Assembly (NCBI RefSeq): GCF_021155765.1
Contig: NC_060113.1
Coordinates: forward strand, 1,602,501-1,666,500
Length of the DNA: 64,000 nt
Direction of reading: 5' to 3'
From: Diprion similis
Lineage: Eukaryota; Arthropoda; Insecta; Hymenoptera; Diprionidae
Part shown: in pieces, positions 39,516 to 52,160 of the stretch
Layout of the letters: each line of letters starts with the position of its first letter
Position numbering within the stretch: position 1 is the stretch's first letter
Made by a program: the position numbers and the translations under genes
The notes under the pieces: model-generated
The model's database searches: none
What the model was told of the DNA's origin: nothing
What the model saw: only the letters and a program-made list of their open reading frames with translations

Positions 39516-42500
39516 TGCTTGTAATTGGATCCCACAATCAGAATGATCTGACCGATTTATTCGATAACCTTGAGAGGGTGCTCCGGTCGATCTTAACGTC
39601 GATCAGGACACCCCATTGACTAAGAATATAATTTTTACGGCATGGGCATTGAAAAGTCAATTTTTTGTGGAAGTTTTCGTTCCGTAAAGTGACGCTTTAT
39701 ACGGCAGCGAACAAAGTTGCGGAATAAAGTCTTTATTCCACAGTTTTGATACGCAGTTCGAAGTGCGCATCCCAAACTGCCTTATAAAGTAGCTTCGACG
39801 AACAGATCGCGACATAACCTCACTCTTCGTTTTGCTTTTCAATGCCTATACCGTAAAAAATATTGTATGTAGCATGCCCGTAAATCGTTTTTTGGCTCGG
39901 ATAATTTCAGTACTCGCTTCCGGCTCGCGCTCAGCTCGTCCTGAAATCTTTATCCTTGCCAAAAAAACAGGCGGCTTACGGGCATGCCATATAAATAGCT
40001 ATTATTTAACCACATCTAAGTTTGATACGTGGAAGTCTCGTCAATTTTACATTCCGTGAGATTGAATGAATTGCTTTCGTACGTTTATTTCTTCAGTTTT
40101 TTAAGGGTTAGAATTTTATGCTGTTTTATATATGCAGATGTTTGGTCCAGGTTAGCGTTATTAGGCGGATTAGCAACCGGAAAACGCGCGTCACGTTTTC
40201 TTGAAATAATTCTCGGTTGCTGTTTGTTATTATTGTATTGTGACAGCCTGTAATGTAGAGATAAAAGTACGTCACCCGAACCTGTTTTATTACAGTTATA
40301 ATACCGTTAAAATAACACCGTTGCAGTTAGGACATAGAGATTTGCTCAAACGTTTCGTCATCACGTCTTGTCTTTGTCCGACAACATTGATGCAATGATT
40401 CTATGTTTTAACTTCATTTACCGATTGAATCAACGCTCCGTCAAGATTTGACTTCTTTACTTTAAGTTTCGCCGTTAAAAAATTCGCAATTCGGCGCTTT
40501 CGCAACTTTTCAAATTCGGAACTTCAACCCCACAATTCTCGATCTGAAATTTTGGGAGCATGTATTGCAGAGTCGTAATGCATAAAAGTTGTTTTATTGA
40601 AGTCTCGAGGTCAGAATTTCAAAATGAAATTGTGAAACCAGTCTAATAAAGGGAAAAAATGTAACATGAAGTAGTAAAAATCTGAAAATGAAATGAAAGA
40701 ATTAAAAAAAATTCAGATAATTACTTATTTAGTTATATTTGTAAAAGTCGTTACATTGTTACCGAAAAAAATGCAACACGAATTAAATAGAAAACTTTTA
40801 AATGAAAATTGTAAAACCAGTCATTTCGACTGATGTGGTAGTTCAAGTGTTACATTGCAATTATTCTCGGATTGTTGTAAACCCTTATTGTTTGCACGCT
40901 TTTCGCAATTCAGTCACGTAGTATGCCAACGGAAAAGATATGCGAATCCGACAATGGCAAACTACTTAACGACCCACGAGCAGTGCTTGCGTTGCAATTT
41001 AAAACCGTGCCTTAGAAAATGGGATTAGTGTTAGGTAATGCCGATCAGTTTTAGTGCTAATCGGGTAATTTGCACGAAATCTAATCAGATCAAAGTAGCG
41101 AACATCGGGGAACCGTAAATACGCAATTAACGTTCAGACACGAGGATCGGGTGGGTTAAATTGCGGTAGTTTTCAATAACAATAAACTATCATACTTTCG
41201 TGGTGTAGGACGAAATTGGCTCACGACTGTATCAAGGAAGTTCATACAAGGACTCATCGTCAACGATCATCGCGATCATCGGCGGATCTCTGCGGTTTTA
41301 ATCAGAGCTCGTGTATAATTGAAACTAGTTCGATGCGCCTTGTCGGAGGATCGTCGAAACGATTTCTTAATCTTGGCCGAATTCTTCTTTCGCGTTTTCG
41401 TTTCAACTGAGTTTAATTTTCGTTTCGATATCGAGATGATTCCAGTCTTTCGATACGTCGATAGGATAAAAAAAATTATACAGCATTCGTTGGACGCGAC
41501 GACGGTTTTTCACCCTGCAGATCGAACCGTGACTGGGTCACCGACGCCCGGAAGTTTAGATTAGCACGAATAAGCTACATCGTAGACCGGAACTCGCGTA
41601 ATTCGTAACACGTGTATTACGTGTATATATACTTATGTACAGTATTTTTGTTTTGGGTAACGAAACAACGATTACAACCGTGGATTATTCATAATTGACT
41701 TGTTTTTCAAACGAACGTTTCTTTTGGTCGGTCATTATTTTTATCACGTTTCAATTCGCGCGGGGTTTTTAAACGTGGCTAATAAACGTTGTCAATTTTT
41801 AAAAAGAAAAATATATGTTGGAAATAATTTTTGAAATAATCTGGTGCAATCAAGTGAATTATAAAAAGATTCGTAACAACATACCGGACCACTGAAGAAC
41901 ATGTGAACAATTCTTTATCTGGATCACAAAAACTTTGTTTTTTAGTCAAGTCAAACTGCGAATCGACGATTGTTGCTGCAGCTCAGGACCAGAACGTTTA
42001 CTTTATAAAATTGCTTTTCATGCAACAGGAGATCGATAGTAGATTTAAGTTAAGGGCACGTGAGGATTACGCCGAGGACGAAACGTGTCGAAGAGAAACT
42101 CGAAGGATCGACGATTCAAACCGACTGACTACGAGGCAAGTTGACGATTCTTATTATCTCACGTGTCTGACCGTTTCCAACGGGAGTGGGAGCGCGTAGC
42201 CATTAGGAATGGACGCGGTGTTTTCTCTGTAAACTTGGTACCTGCAGTGTGACAACGGGAAATTCGAGGGCTGCTTTATGGCTAGTTTAAAGTCGCTTGG
42301 TTTTCCATATTTCAATACATTAAATATGTAAGCGCTGTGTAAAGAGGCGAAATTTCAAGGGAATGTAAGGATATATTGTTAGCTGGGCAGTCTGGGATAT
42401 TATTTATTCAATACAGAGTAAAAAAAAAAATAATTACTTGCGAATTTTCGCTTTTGAGTACTGTCATTTCGTCTAATATTTCAAAATTCACCGACCGGAA

Positions 42501-42983
42501 CGACGTGATTTTTATCTTTTGGTCTTTTTTTTGAATTTCATTCCTGGACCATCCGTGGAGACTGTTTCAAAATCCGTTGAACTGCTTATAATGGTGTGAG
42601 AAGTTGAGAAAAATTTAATCCCGGAACCTTTAGGATCATACGCGCATTGACGAATAACGGAAGTTCGTTGATGATATCGAAAGTTGAAAATTTTATCACT
42701 TTTACCATTGAAAACTTGAATACTTGAAAGTCACTATAAACTTGAATTTAATAGTATTCTAACTAACTATTATTGATAATAGTAATTTTTCGTTACGTCA
42801 ACCTTACTAACTTTAACCTCGGTAACAATTTGTATAATTTTCATTGACCTAGCGCGATTTCGACCTACGCACATGTACATCCTGAAATCTGGCAATACGT
42901 CTCGTCGACGGAATATAAAACATCGTCTTTCCTCCAATCTAGATCGTCGTCTATTAGATAAGGGGTCTACCTAACTGACTATC

Positions 42984-43243
42984 AAAAAAAGGCTCTTTTC
43001 AAGAATTATTTTAGTATATTTTAACCGTAAATATTGGCATAGATTTTTTCAGGCTTAATAAATACGTTAAAAAAGTTTTTTTTTATTGATTTTCAACTAA
43101 GATTTTCGTATATAAAAAATGATTAAAATAAATACAAAATTTTTTATTGTAATTCAAGAGTGTATTTATTAAGTCTAACAAAGCTTATATCAATATTTAC
43201 AGTTGAGAATTAACTAAAAAAATGATTGAAAATACCTTTTTTT
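42984..43243. mobile_element. MITE-like palindromic element, about 260 bp
   Basis: Two inverted arms of about 82 bp each, 42984-43065 and 43162-43243, surround a 96-bp AT-rich centre. The arms match imperfectly along their whole length. Paired blocks include GGCTTAATAAATAC / GTATTTATTAAGTC, CCGTAAATATTGG / CAATATTTACAG, and AAAAAAAGG...CTTTTC / GAAAA...CCTTTTTTT. There is no open reading frame, as expected for a non-autonomous DNA transposon or foldback element. I could not define a target-site duplication, so exact ends are uncertain by a few bases. Confidence 0.7.
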
Positions 43244-46200
43244 AACCCCTTAAGTAAACAGGATTTCGAAACTTGAGAAAAATCTATCGATCCGACGCCG
43301 TAGCAGCGGCTTATACACGTGTTACGCATATGTAGATTTGGCAACAGAATTCTGTTCAAACGGCGTCCTTCGAAGTAACGGCAATGACCGTTCTCGACTC
43401 AGCCTTGGCCGTCGATGGGTAATGCCATTGAAATTCCACAGGGTCAAATATTCGTTCGGTTTCTAAAATTAAAACACAGAAACGACTAGATGCGATCTCT
43501 AACGTCAACGAGGTGCAGCTGCAAGGTTGACGACCGCGTTGATTACCGACTTCCACCAACCGATCGAACCGTCAAAGCCAGGCGCAGCTCGATGCGTTAA
43601 TCGTCATCCGCAGGTCCGAGTCTCGGAAAGAAAAAAACCTCGGCCGAATGTTGTGCAAATTTTTCACATTTTACACCACAATTCTCGGACCCTTCCAAGC
43701 AATTTTTCCTTTACCCGCGATTGCTTCAAGAGATTCTGATCCGATCTCAACGATCACCTTTGAATCACGCCGGCACGCCGCACTGATCAGCGATCTATCG
43801 CGCATTCAACCCAGGTGTGCGAAAATCAGGTTTTCTTTGTCCAAGTTTGCCGCAAGCCGCGGCTTTGCCTTGCCTCGAATATGCCGCGAACTGCGTCTCG
43901 GCCAATCCTTGTGTATTACTCTTATTACCATTATTGTTATTATTATTATTAGTTATCATTGTTCTTTGTACGGAATCGAGCCTTGAATTTGCACCGCAAC
44001 GCAGGGAATCGCTGTTTAAATACGTATGAAACCTTTCAATGCGAAAGTAAAAGAAAATCGAGGAAAACGTGGGATAACAAATATAAATTAAACAATTCAT
44101 GGAACTAGTTTATCATCCGTATTCTATTTTAGGTACTGTATCAGTGCATTTCTTATTCAAACTTGGCGCGTTATCGAGACTATATGCATGAAGTTTCGGC
44201 CGGCAGTAGTAGCGGCTCGTATCGGTCAGACAAAAAGCACAACGAATCACTCCACGTCGAAGGTTCTCGCAAGCTCGTCGTGCGCGGAGTTCAGTCGGTA
44301 AAAAAGAGGCGCGTCGTTCTTTTTCCAGTCGGTATCGCTTACCAGTCGGTAAGTAGAAAACTGCTCATGCAGGGTTAGCGGGTCGTTTGAATGTTGTTTA
44401 TTTTTATTACGCGCTGGAGGAGGCCGACGAATCGATTAAACGATATTGCTTATTGTTTTACGCCAGCTGCACGTAAGAGGCGATAATGAATCCAGGAATT
44501 GGTGATTCGTGGCCACGATCTAGGCGAATTGGTTGTATAACGGTGTTAATTTAGGCTAATTGAGAAAAAGGCAGTTGACCCTAGGTCTCGTGGTAAAAGT
44601 AAGTAATTGCGGTCACCACCCCTCGAAACAATCAGTAACTTCCGGCGCGTCGCGACTGATGAACACACAACGTCTCTGAATCATTTGATACATACTTCCA
44701 TCCCGGTTTGCTACACAGACATAATCATACACCAGCGGCTCGTAATCGTCCATTCGACTCAACCGCCTCGGTCTCAGTCATCGGGTTTTCATTGTACTCG
44801 ACGATCCCTGGGCGATAATATTCTACGATAAATAAATTACGAGTAAACAACAGTCCGAGTAACGGGGAGAAAGTCGATTCGGACTTTGGTGTGTCCGGCA
44901 AATTGTATTATTCTATAAGTATCCGGTCGGAATATTTAACGCCATTTTTGATAAGGTTACGACGAATCGAGTATATCGAGTACGTATAGAATGACGAACG
45001 TTGATAGTATATGCGAGTCGAATCTAATTGGCCTGGCTAAAAATGGACTTCTCGGGATATTAGATTAATATATATATATATGTATATTAAGAGGACGCTT
45101 TTGTAGTCTGTCTTTATCGACCGAGTTAAATGCTGCTTATTTTGCAGGATGTATAAAAAATGAAGAGACAAAATGATTGCTTTACGGCAACGAAATGATG
45201 GAAAATTTATTCCTGCGGTAATTGAATTAGTTTAGCGTATGTAGGCGTTGATGATGGTAAAAATAGTCGGTGCAATTTTTCTCGGTCGGTAAAGACTGAT
45301 TGAAAAGAAGGAGGAAAACCTTAAGGTTATCGTCGAGTAAATAGTTTGCGAATACCTACTGATTCACTTGATGTATTTATTTATTGTATAAACAGCGAGA
45401 TTTCATCACAAGAACACGATATTGTGGGCCTCGTTTTTTCCATCTTCCAACATTTTTACTCCCCGGAGTTTGAGAATCCAACATTGTTGTCACTCGGTCA
45501 CCCGAATAAATGCATAATTTACGTATAATTTTTGCAGAAAATCAAACAAGGAATGAAAATGATTTGAATAAAAAATATCTCTCTACATCAGTTATAACCA
45601 ATCAGAACAATAATTTCGTCTAACTGAAAATTGCGAAAAAATTTTCCCTACCGTTTCAGATTTTTCATACGAATATCTACCTGAAAACGATTTAAACAAA
45701 AAATACATGTTTATACGTATTAACCCGGGTCCTTATAATTACAAGCCTACCATCCATTTTTCGATCCATCCACTTTATCACCCCCAGGCGAAAAAAGAAA
45801 ATAAGAAAAGCATAAACAAATAAATAAATAAATAAATAAATAAAGAAAGGAAGGAAAAACTGCGTCAGCGCTCATTGAAGAAATCGTTTCTCGGTGTGTA
45901 CGTGTCAACATCGTATGATGAGGCTCGCCCACGCCCGCCGGTCCAAAGCAGGATGAGCGGTGCGTCGTGTCGGGCGGTATCAGAGGCGATGCGAAAGGCT
46001 CTTATCGCTGCGGGAAACGGCTGCTGGTCAATGCACCATGCACCGGCTTATCGAGCATTCATTCTCGCCCGGCGTTTGAATAGCGCCATCATCGACGGCC
46101 GCGCCTCTCGGAACGAATTCGATCCGACGGAAGGGAAACAAAGAGAGGGAGAAAGAGGAGGGGAGGGGGAAGAAATACAGTAAACAAAAACAAAAAAACA

Positions 46201-46659
46201 AAAAAGCTCGTATAACACGCCGATTCAAGCTTTTTACAATTTGGCAGCGATTTCCTTTCTAGCTAACTTCGATTAGGTAGATATAAAGAATCGGTACTGC
46301 TTCGGCAGACGTGTACTGCTCCTGAGGGAAAACCCGGCGAAAAACCCGCTTCCTTACCCGAATACAGGACTCCGTTTTTCCCTCATTCGGGATTGATTTA
46401 CGGCCAAATAACGCCTGCCCGAAATCCCAATTCCTGATCCCTTCTTCACCCTTCTACGCCTCGCTGAGCTTCTTGGTGCTTTTCTTAGCGAAGCGGCACG
46501 GATCGCTTTGAATTTTTTATTTTTATACATAATTGTTGTTATTATTTGCACTACGGGTCATTTTTTAGATGGGGAAACTCGAGGTGTATGGAAAATTTAT
46601 GCCTTTCTTGATTTTTCGTTAGAAGTTAGCCAATTTTGTTATCAATTATCACGTAATAC

Positions 46660-46683
46660 ATATATATATATATATATATATAT
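46660..46683. repeat. TA dinucleotide microsatellite
   Basis: About twelve TA units in a row. A similar run lies at 56155-56179. Confidence 0.9.
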
Positions 46684-48016
46684 GTTAGGGTCGCGCAAAA
46701 AAACCGACTATTTCTTTTTTTTTTTTTTGAGTCTCGTGTGACAGAATGTTAGTTTTTCATGTTTTGAGAACCCACTCCACATATATAGAGTGCCGAAATA
46801 GATATAATAAATCTATTATCGAAAAGTCATTTTTTTCAACTAACTATTCTGATCAAAATATCGGATTATTTTAAATCGAACGATTGAATCGCGATTCATC
46901 AAATTAATTTCTAGATTCGGTCGAACGTTGTTTATTTTCACTAGATTTTTCCCTCGATTTGTTTGAATTTAAAAAATTCTGATTCGGAGGAAAATCTTTC
47001 AACTGATTTTCATTTTCTCTCTCTTTCTCCTTGATTGAGGTGCGGCAGTTTTGACGCGTTCACCAAATATCACAGTTCGTGTTCAGAGCTGTAAACGAGT
47101 ATCTCGCTTTTGTGTTTCCTTTATGTCTCTGCAGTAATATCGTTAACACGTTACATAGACAAAGTTGCGTAAGTAGGACATGAGTCGCCACGTGCATTAC
47201 ACGTATACCTACATAGAAAACTCGCGTATCTTGGCCCAACGCATCCTACAACCTACAACCTACAACCACACACTCTAGTCATATTATACTTTTGTCCAGA
47301 TTTCCGCAATAGACTTTATCTCCCTCTACGTATGTATTCTATGAAAGTGTTCCTTTTACGCATCAGGCATCGCCTCGAACTTTCTTCACGTCGGCGAAAG
47401 AAATTTTTAGGTCTCATTCGATTACTTACGTAGAATACTTGATTATGTAATTTTCGTTTTTCACCGTCGCACCGGAAAAATCTGGTTCTGGGTATATAAA
47501 ATAAGCAGAATTTTCCTACCGTTTTGTATGTATTATATTTTTTTGTTTATAATTTAATATTTCGGTAATTTAATATTCGTGCAACGGTAAATTGATTTCA
47601 AGGCTTTATTGTTTGAGTGACAAAAATTTTTTCAGTCAACTGAAGAAATAGATTGAAGAGAAAATGTTGTAACGATAACTATAATCACGCTAAATACTCA
47701 CTTGTAATCAATTTTCTTGTATTTTGAAAAATATTTTAACCCCGTTACCGGATGAATATTTATAATAAATGAATATTTTTTCTATGTTCGTGCTTTTCCT
47801 TTGTCGGGATATTTGCATTTCCCATTCTTTGATCTGTCGAACGTTTCATCGCTTCAAATTTTTCGCGTCCGTCCCTCTCTGATTAGATTGCAAATTGACA
47901 GTTTGCCCCGCGGTCAGCGTTCACTTTTTTTCTTCTTTCAAAATACTGTTTCCAATTTTGACCTATTTACGAGAGACATATTGAATCAATCGAAAACCGT
48001 AAAAATATTCCTTTTG

Positions 48017-48645
48017 TGCGTCATTGTAGGACCTTTTACAAGGCGTAAAGGATAAAAAGGCGGATTTTCACCTTCGTATTTACGCGAAAAACTTGAGGGT
48101 ACATTTGAAAATGTTGAAATTGAAAAATGAGTCAACCAAAGGTAGAAGGTCGCAAATAGTCTCGGCTATGCCCTTTTCTCGCGAACTTTATGAACAATAA
48201 TCACCTTCACTAATGGCGGAAGGTCTCACGTGCCCACATACGACCTCGTACCCTTACGATTGATATTATTTTGGGAGAAAGTAAAAAGTTTTAAACGTTC
48301 TTCCAGAAATCGTCGAACCCTTACGTTTCAAAGGTATTTAAAACGTTTGCGTAAAAAAAATTTTTGGCGGATACGACCTTGTACCGTTACGTTCGATATA
48401 ATTTTTTGCGTAAATATAAAATTCTTAAAATTCTTCTCGAAATCGATAAATCTTTATGTTTCGAAGGTTTCTGCATCGTTTACGAAAAAAACACAAAAAT
48501 TACAGGTGCGATCGCACACCATTTATAAATGTGATGAATAGAAATAAATTTCGGTAGCTGAAAGGGCGAATCCATCAATCATCAGGCCTTTTACCTTTAT
48601 TCGTTATTTTTTTTGTTAAATAATTTTAGTCTAGATATGCATTTT
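48017..48645 (+). repeat. Dispersed repeat, copy 1 (629 bp)
   Basis: Nearly identical to 53561-54190 over the whole length, in the same orientation. Shared landmarks are GTAGGACCTTTTACAAGGCG at the left, CTCACGTGCCCACATACGAC in the middle and TTTTAGTCTAGATATGC at the right, after which the copies diverge. Inside is a degenerate head-to-tail dimer of about 131 bp beginning at ATACGACC (about 48,239 and 48,370). Near the ends, TAAAGGATAAAAAGGC and the reverse complement of GCCTTTTACCTTTA resemble short inverted repeats. No transposase frame; the 103-codon open frame inside lacks any family motif. Confidence 0.9.
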
Positions 48646-49575
48646 GTAGCGAATGCCGTGAAAACAAATAATTATACGCCCCGTTGAACACGAAATTCTC
48701 CCTTCACCATTATAAACTCCCCGCGTAGTTTGTTTGTCCGACCAATAAATATCGAGGACTCACCCTCATCGGTCAATCATCCGTTCGTACGTGTTTGATC
48801 AGCAAGGAACGCGGGATTTGCGTTGTCGTCAACGACCTTCGGTCTCACGCCATATCTCCGTAGGCATTATATTTACATACGTGAAACAAAATACGCGCAC
48901 TCCGCGCAATATTCGTTAATCTAATATACTAGGATATACTATAAAACTAGGATACCTTATACCTATCTATGCTGCGGGGTGTGCAGCTGGAGAATAGAGC
49001 GTCAATTAAAATACCGGCTCGGATTACCGACTCGGAAGTCGGCTAAAGCAGGGAGAAGATTATATAATACGCGGGAAAAAGAAAGCAAATAGAATGAGGA
49101 AAAACGAGAAAAATGGAAGAAGAAGAAGAAGAAGCAGAAGAAGTAATTGAATTGGAATTGGAATTGAAATTGGGATGTTTTCAAATAGGGGATATTTTTT
49201 CTCCTTTTACTTTCTTTCCTTTTTCATTGACTTTTTTTTTTTTTTTCTCTCTCCTTGTTTTCGGAACATCTGTCCAACGCCGAGCGAATAACAGTCAAGA
49301 ATTTTCAAAATACCAGCTTCTCCTTATTCAAGTACGAAAAATTATCTCTCGTTCATTCAGTCGCTTGCTTCATTTGTAACATTTTATACAATGCGAGCAT
49401 GTTTCACGCGCTTTTTCACGCGTGTTTTGCGCCCAAAAAATACCCGTTTTTACAACGATCGAGTGAGTCTGCGAATACGCATCCGCGGAGTACAGAAAAT
49501 AACACTTTTAAGTCCTAGGAGTGGAAAGTGGTTGTTTCTGCACCGCGCGCATGCGCCGTAGCGAATGAATCTGAC

Positions 49576-50016
49576 GTCACGTGACTCTAACCTCACTATT
49601 AATTATTTTCTCCTTTCTCTCTTTCTTATCGTCAACGTTGACTCGTCGATGATATCAAAGTGCGTTAAATCTGTCGAGCTGCGCTTATACCAAGAGAGCA
49701 ATATATCATCCGAAACCACGAAAGGGATCAAAGTATAATCTCGGAAGTGAAAAATTTACGTCTCGACGCAGCTCGTCGACTCTCCGAAAAATAAGGAGGA
49801 AAAAATCCTCCTAAAAACCTTCGCCTCTGGCATGACTTTAGCTCCAGAAAAGATATCAGCCCGTTTATTTAGGGAGCCATTATAGCAGAGTCGTGAGGCT
49901 TTCTTCGATCCATCGTCGCTGGAGCGGCGAAGTCGATTGAACCCGATCTTCTCTGATTAGGTCTGCACTCGCTGCAGGCACATTGTCTGCTCGGATCGAG
50001 AATAACGTCACGTGAC
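49576..50016. promoter_or_regulatory. Two identical GTCACGTGAC palindromes, 431 bp apart
   Basis: The 10-bp palindrome GTCACGTGAC, preceded by AC in the first copy (GACGTCACGTGAC) and by AAC in the second, occurs at 49576-49585 and 50007-50016. This is the full CLEAR/E-box consensus bound by MiT/TFE factors (Mitf in insects). The pair lies 1.2-2 kb upstream of the GC-rich island. Regulatory function is inferred only from the motif. Confidence 0.35.
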
Positions 50017-51189
50017 GAGGTTGCAGTCGGGAATTTTCAGGGATGGATTCGCTCGATCGAACCTTGATCGAAAAGTCTGATGAAGAAGCTCTGAAACAAG
50101 GGAAACTGTCGACTTGAGGCTGAATATTTTTATTCGACTGTTGTTGAAAATAGAATGAACGAAAGTTGTTTCGTTTTATAGAAATGTAAAGAATTATCAA
50201 GCAAATGCTTAGATAAATTTGTTTTGACGCGTACAACGAACTTTGGATATGAATATCGAAAGCATTTAAATAATCGCAAGATATTCTGCACATAAGTGTA
50301 TCGTGCGTAACCTGTGACATTGCGATACGTGCTTAACCTTGATTTAATTCCTTTCTTTCGTCAACTGTTAAGAGTGAAAAGCTGCTGCGATGAAATAAAT
50401 TGTTGATATAGACTCGATCTGTAGGATATTCGTTTGCGAATGAAATCAGATATTGTTTATGAAAATTGAGGGATTCGTGGCGGAAAAGATATTATCGAAT
50501 TTGTCAAATTATACGATTGCTAAATTTGTCGAAAGAAATGATTTTTTCATTCGGATAAATGTGGTTTCACTTGATAATGGAAATTCGTTTTCTGGACCCT
50601 TTTTTTTTTAGGGAATGATTTTTTTTTTTTTTTTTTGCAACATTTTTGGTAGAATCAGAAAATTTCTGCTCTGTGCGAAATAAAAAATTTGAGAATAATG
50701 GTAAGATCATTGTTTTGCGACAAAAATATTTTTCAATATCACAGTTTTGTTATTAAATATATACGAAGTTGAGTTTTTTTTATCGATTTTCAAAGCTTCG
50801 AGGAGACTGGTCAGTCAAAAATTAATACCTCTTTGCCTAATCAATTTTGTTACGAGATTTCCATCCAGAGCAAGGATCAAAATATCGTATTTTCAAAGAC
50901 GCGAAAATCTAATTTGAAAAATTGTCAAAACGTAGAAACTCGATCTATACAAAATAGAAAATATAGAAAGTCGAATCAAAGAAAGAGAAAATTTACTTGA
51001 TTCTGTAATTATTTAGTTAATCTTTTTGGTTTAATAAATGAATAAATAAATAAATACGTAGACTCTACATTATCGATACAATATCTGACCATTCTATATT
51101 CCAATTTCATTAATTTTCTGACCTCCACATTTCCAAATTGTACAAATAAATCCTCCGCCCCGTTTAAAAATTCTAAATCGCCGTTCTTC

Positions 51190-52160
51190 TATTTTTCGAT
51201 CACTTTATATTTTTACCGCTCCCACCCTCCCTGCCGTGAACCCAAAAAGCGAGTCCCGGTTGTCCGGGTGGGTAGCGGCTTGATTCACCGTCCTAGGATA
51301 GACCAGGGGGCCTAAAGTACGAGGGAAAACGCGAGGAGATATTCCGTCGGAGAAAGGAAAGGGAAGGGAAGGGGCGAACGGCAGTCGCTCGGCGCGCGGC
51401 GTTCCGAACGCACGTAGTTTCCGACGCGGTGCTGGTCGTTCGCCGAGTGAATATAGAATCGGATCCAACGCAACGAGCGAGTCGCGTGTCGTTGTGCTTT
51501 GCGTGCGCCGGAGAGCGAAAACAAAAGCCGAGCGCGAGCGACTGTGACTGGCGGCGCGGCCGCTCGTTCGACGTTTGAATTCAAATTTCGCGCGCTTTGG
51601 TTTCGCGGTCTTTAGAGAGCCGCGGATGGGCTTATCGTCACAGTTTAAATCGTGGGTTCGCGATTTTTTTTAAATAGATCAGAGACACGCGCGTTGCGTA
51701 ACTGGATGTGAAACGAGGGCTGATAAGTTTAGATAAATGAGACCGATGTTAGAAGCGAGCGGATCAACGAGTGACGGGAATGCGGCTGAGGAATTATGAC
51801 GGGGATTCGAAAACGGCCGCAAGAGAAATCCGAGGATCGGTCCAAGTGATCGAACGGAGAAAAAATAACCAGAAGGAAGTCGAAGGACTAGAAGAAGAAG
51901 AAGACGACGAAGAAGAGACCGAGACGAAGAGGAAACGCCGCCGGAAACTCCGAGGCTTTGTTCGACGCGCCGTGACTCTGTAAACACTCATCGCTACGTC
52001 GACGAACGATTCGAGAGCCGCTGCAGTCGCTGCTGTCGCTGCTGCTGCTTTTGCTGTTGCTGCTGCAGTTGTCGCGAGAACCAGATGCTACGCACGCTGA
52101 CCGACGAATCCTTCTCCGCGTGGATCGCGATCTATTCCGAGTGAGAAGAACAACGGCATG
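51190..52160 (+). promoter_or_regulatory. GC-rich island, probable promoter and untranslated first exon
   Basis: A CpG-rich kilobase in otherwise AT-rich DNA. It includes GAA/GAC and CTG trinucleotide runs (about 51,890-51,920 and 52,019-52,070) and ends at a very good plus-strand donor, GGCATGCAG|GTACTT, at 52,159. Reading frames inside are short: an ATG in the last 80 bp closes after 19 codons. I read it as the promoter and 5' UTR exon of a plus-strand gene, possibly the secreted-protein gene whose coding exon is at 57,463. Confidence 0.4.

Larger units (their letters stand above)
38700..48016. other. 9.3-kb gene-poor region
   Basis: Left end is the beta-glucuronidase promoter and possible 5' UTR. 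No coding exon can be supported. Contents listed separately: a CTCF-like site at 39,507, the palindromic element at 42,984-43,243 and a TA repeat at 46,660. A plus-strand donor (CAGTCG|GTAAGT) near 44,350 follows a 71-codon open frame at 44,163. It might mark an untranslated first exon, but no partner exon was found. A TAAA repeat sits at about 45,820-45,845. Confidence 0.6.

Noticed and set aside
40618-40830. Repeated string AATGAAATTGTGAAACCAGTC / AATGAAAATTGTAAAACCAGTC 180 bp apart
   Set aside because: Similarity does not extend beyond about 23 bp, so it is not enough to call an element.
41216-45528. Assorted 60-110-codon frames in the gene-poor half
   Set aside because: No family motifs, no consistent splice partners and no frame bias; best read as chance open frames.
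48230-48541. 103-codon frame also present in the second repeat copy, considered as a transposon protein
   Set aside because: No transposase, reverse transcriptase or zinc-finger motif, and it arises from the 131-bp dimer; its presence in both copies follows from their near identity.
49880-50320. 146-codon minus-strand open frame
   Set aside because: No recognisable domain or protein-like pattern, and no splice-consistent partner exons.
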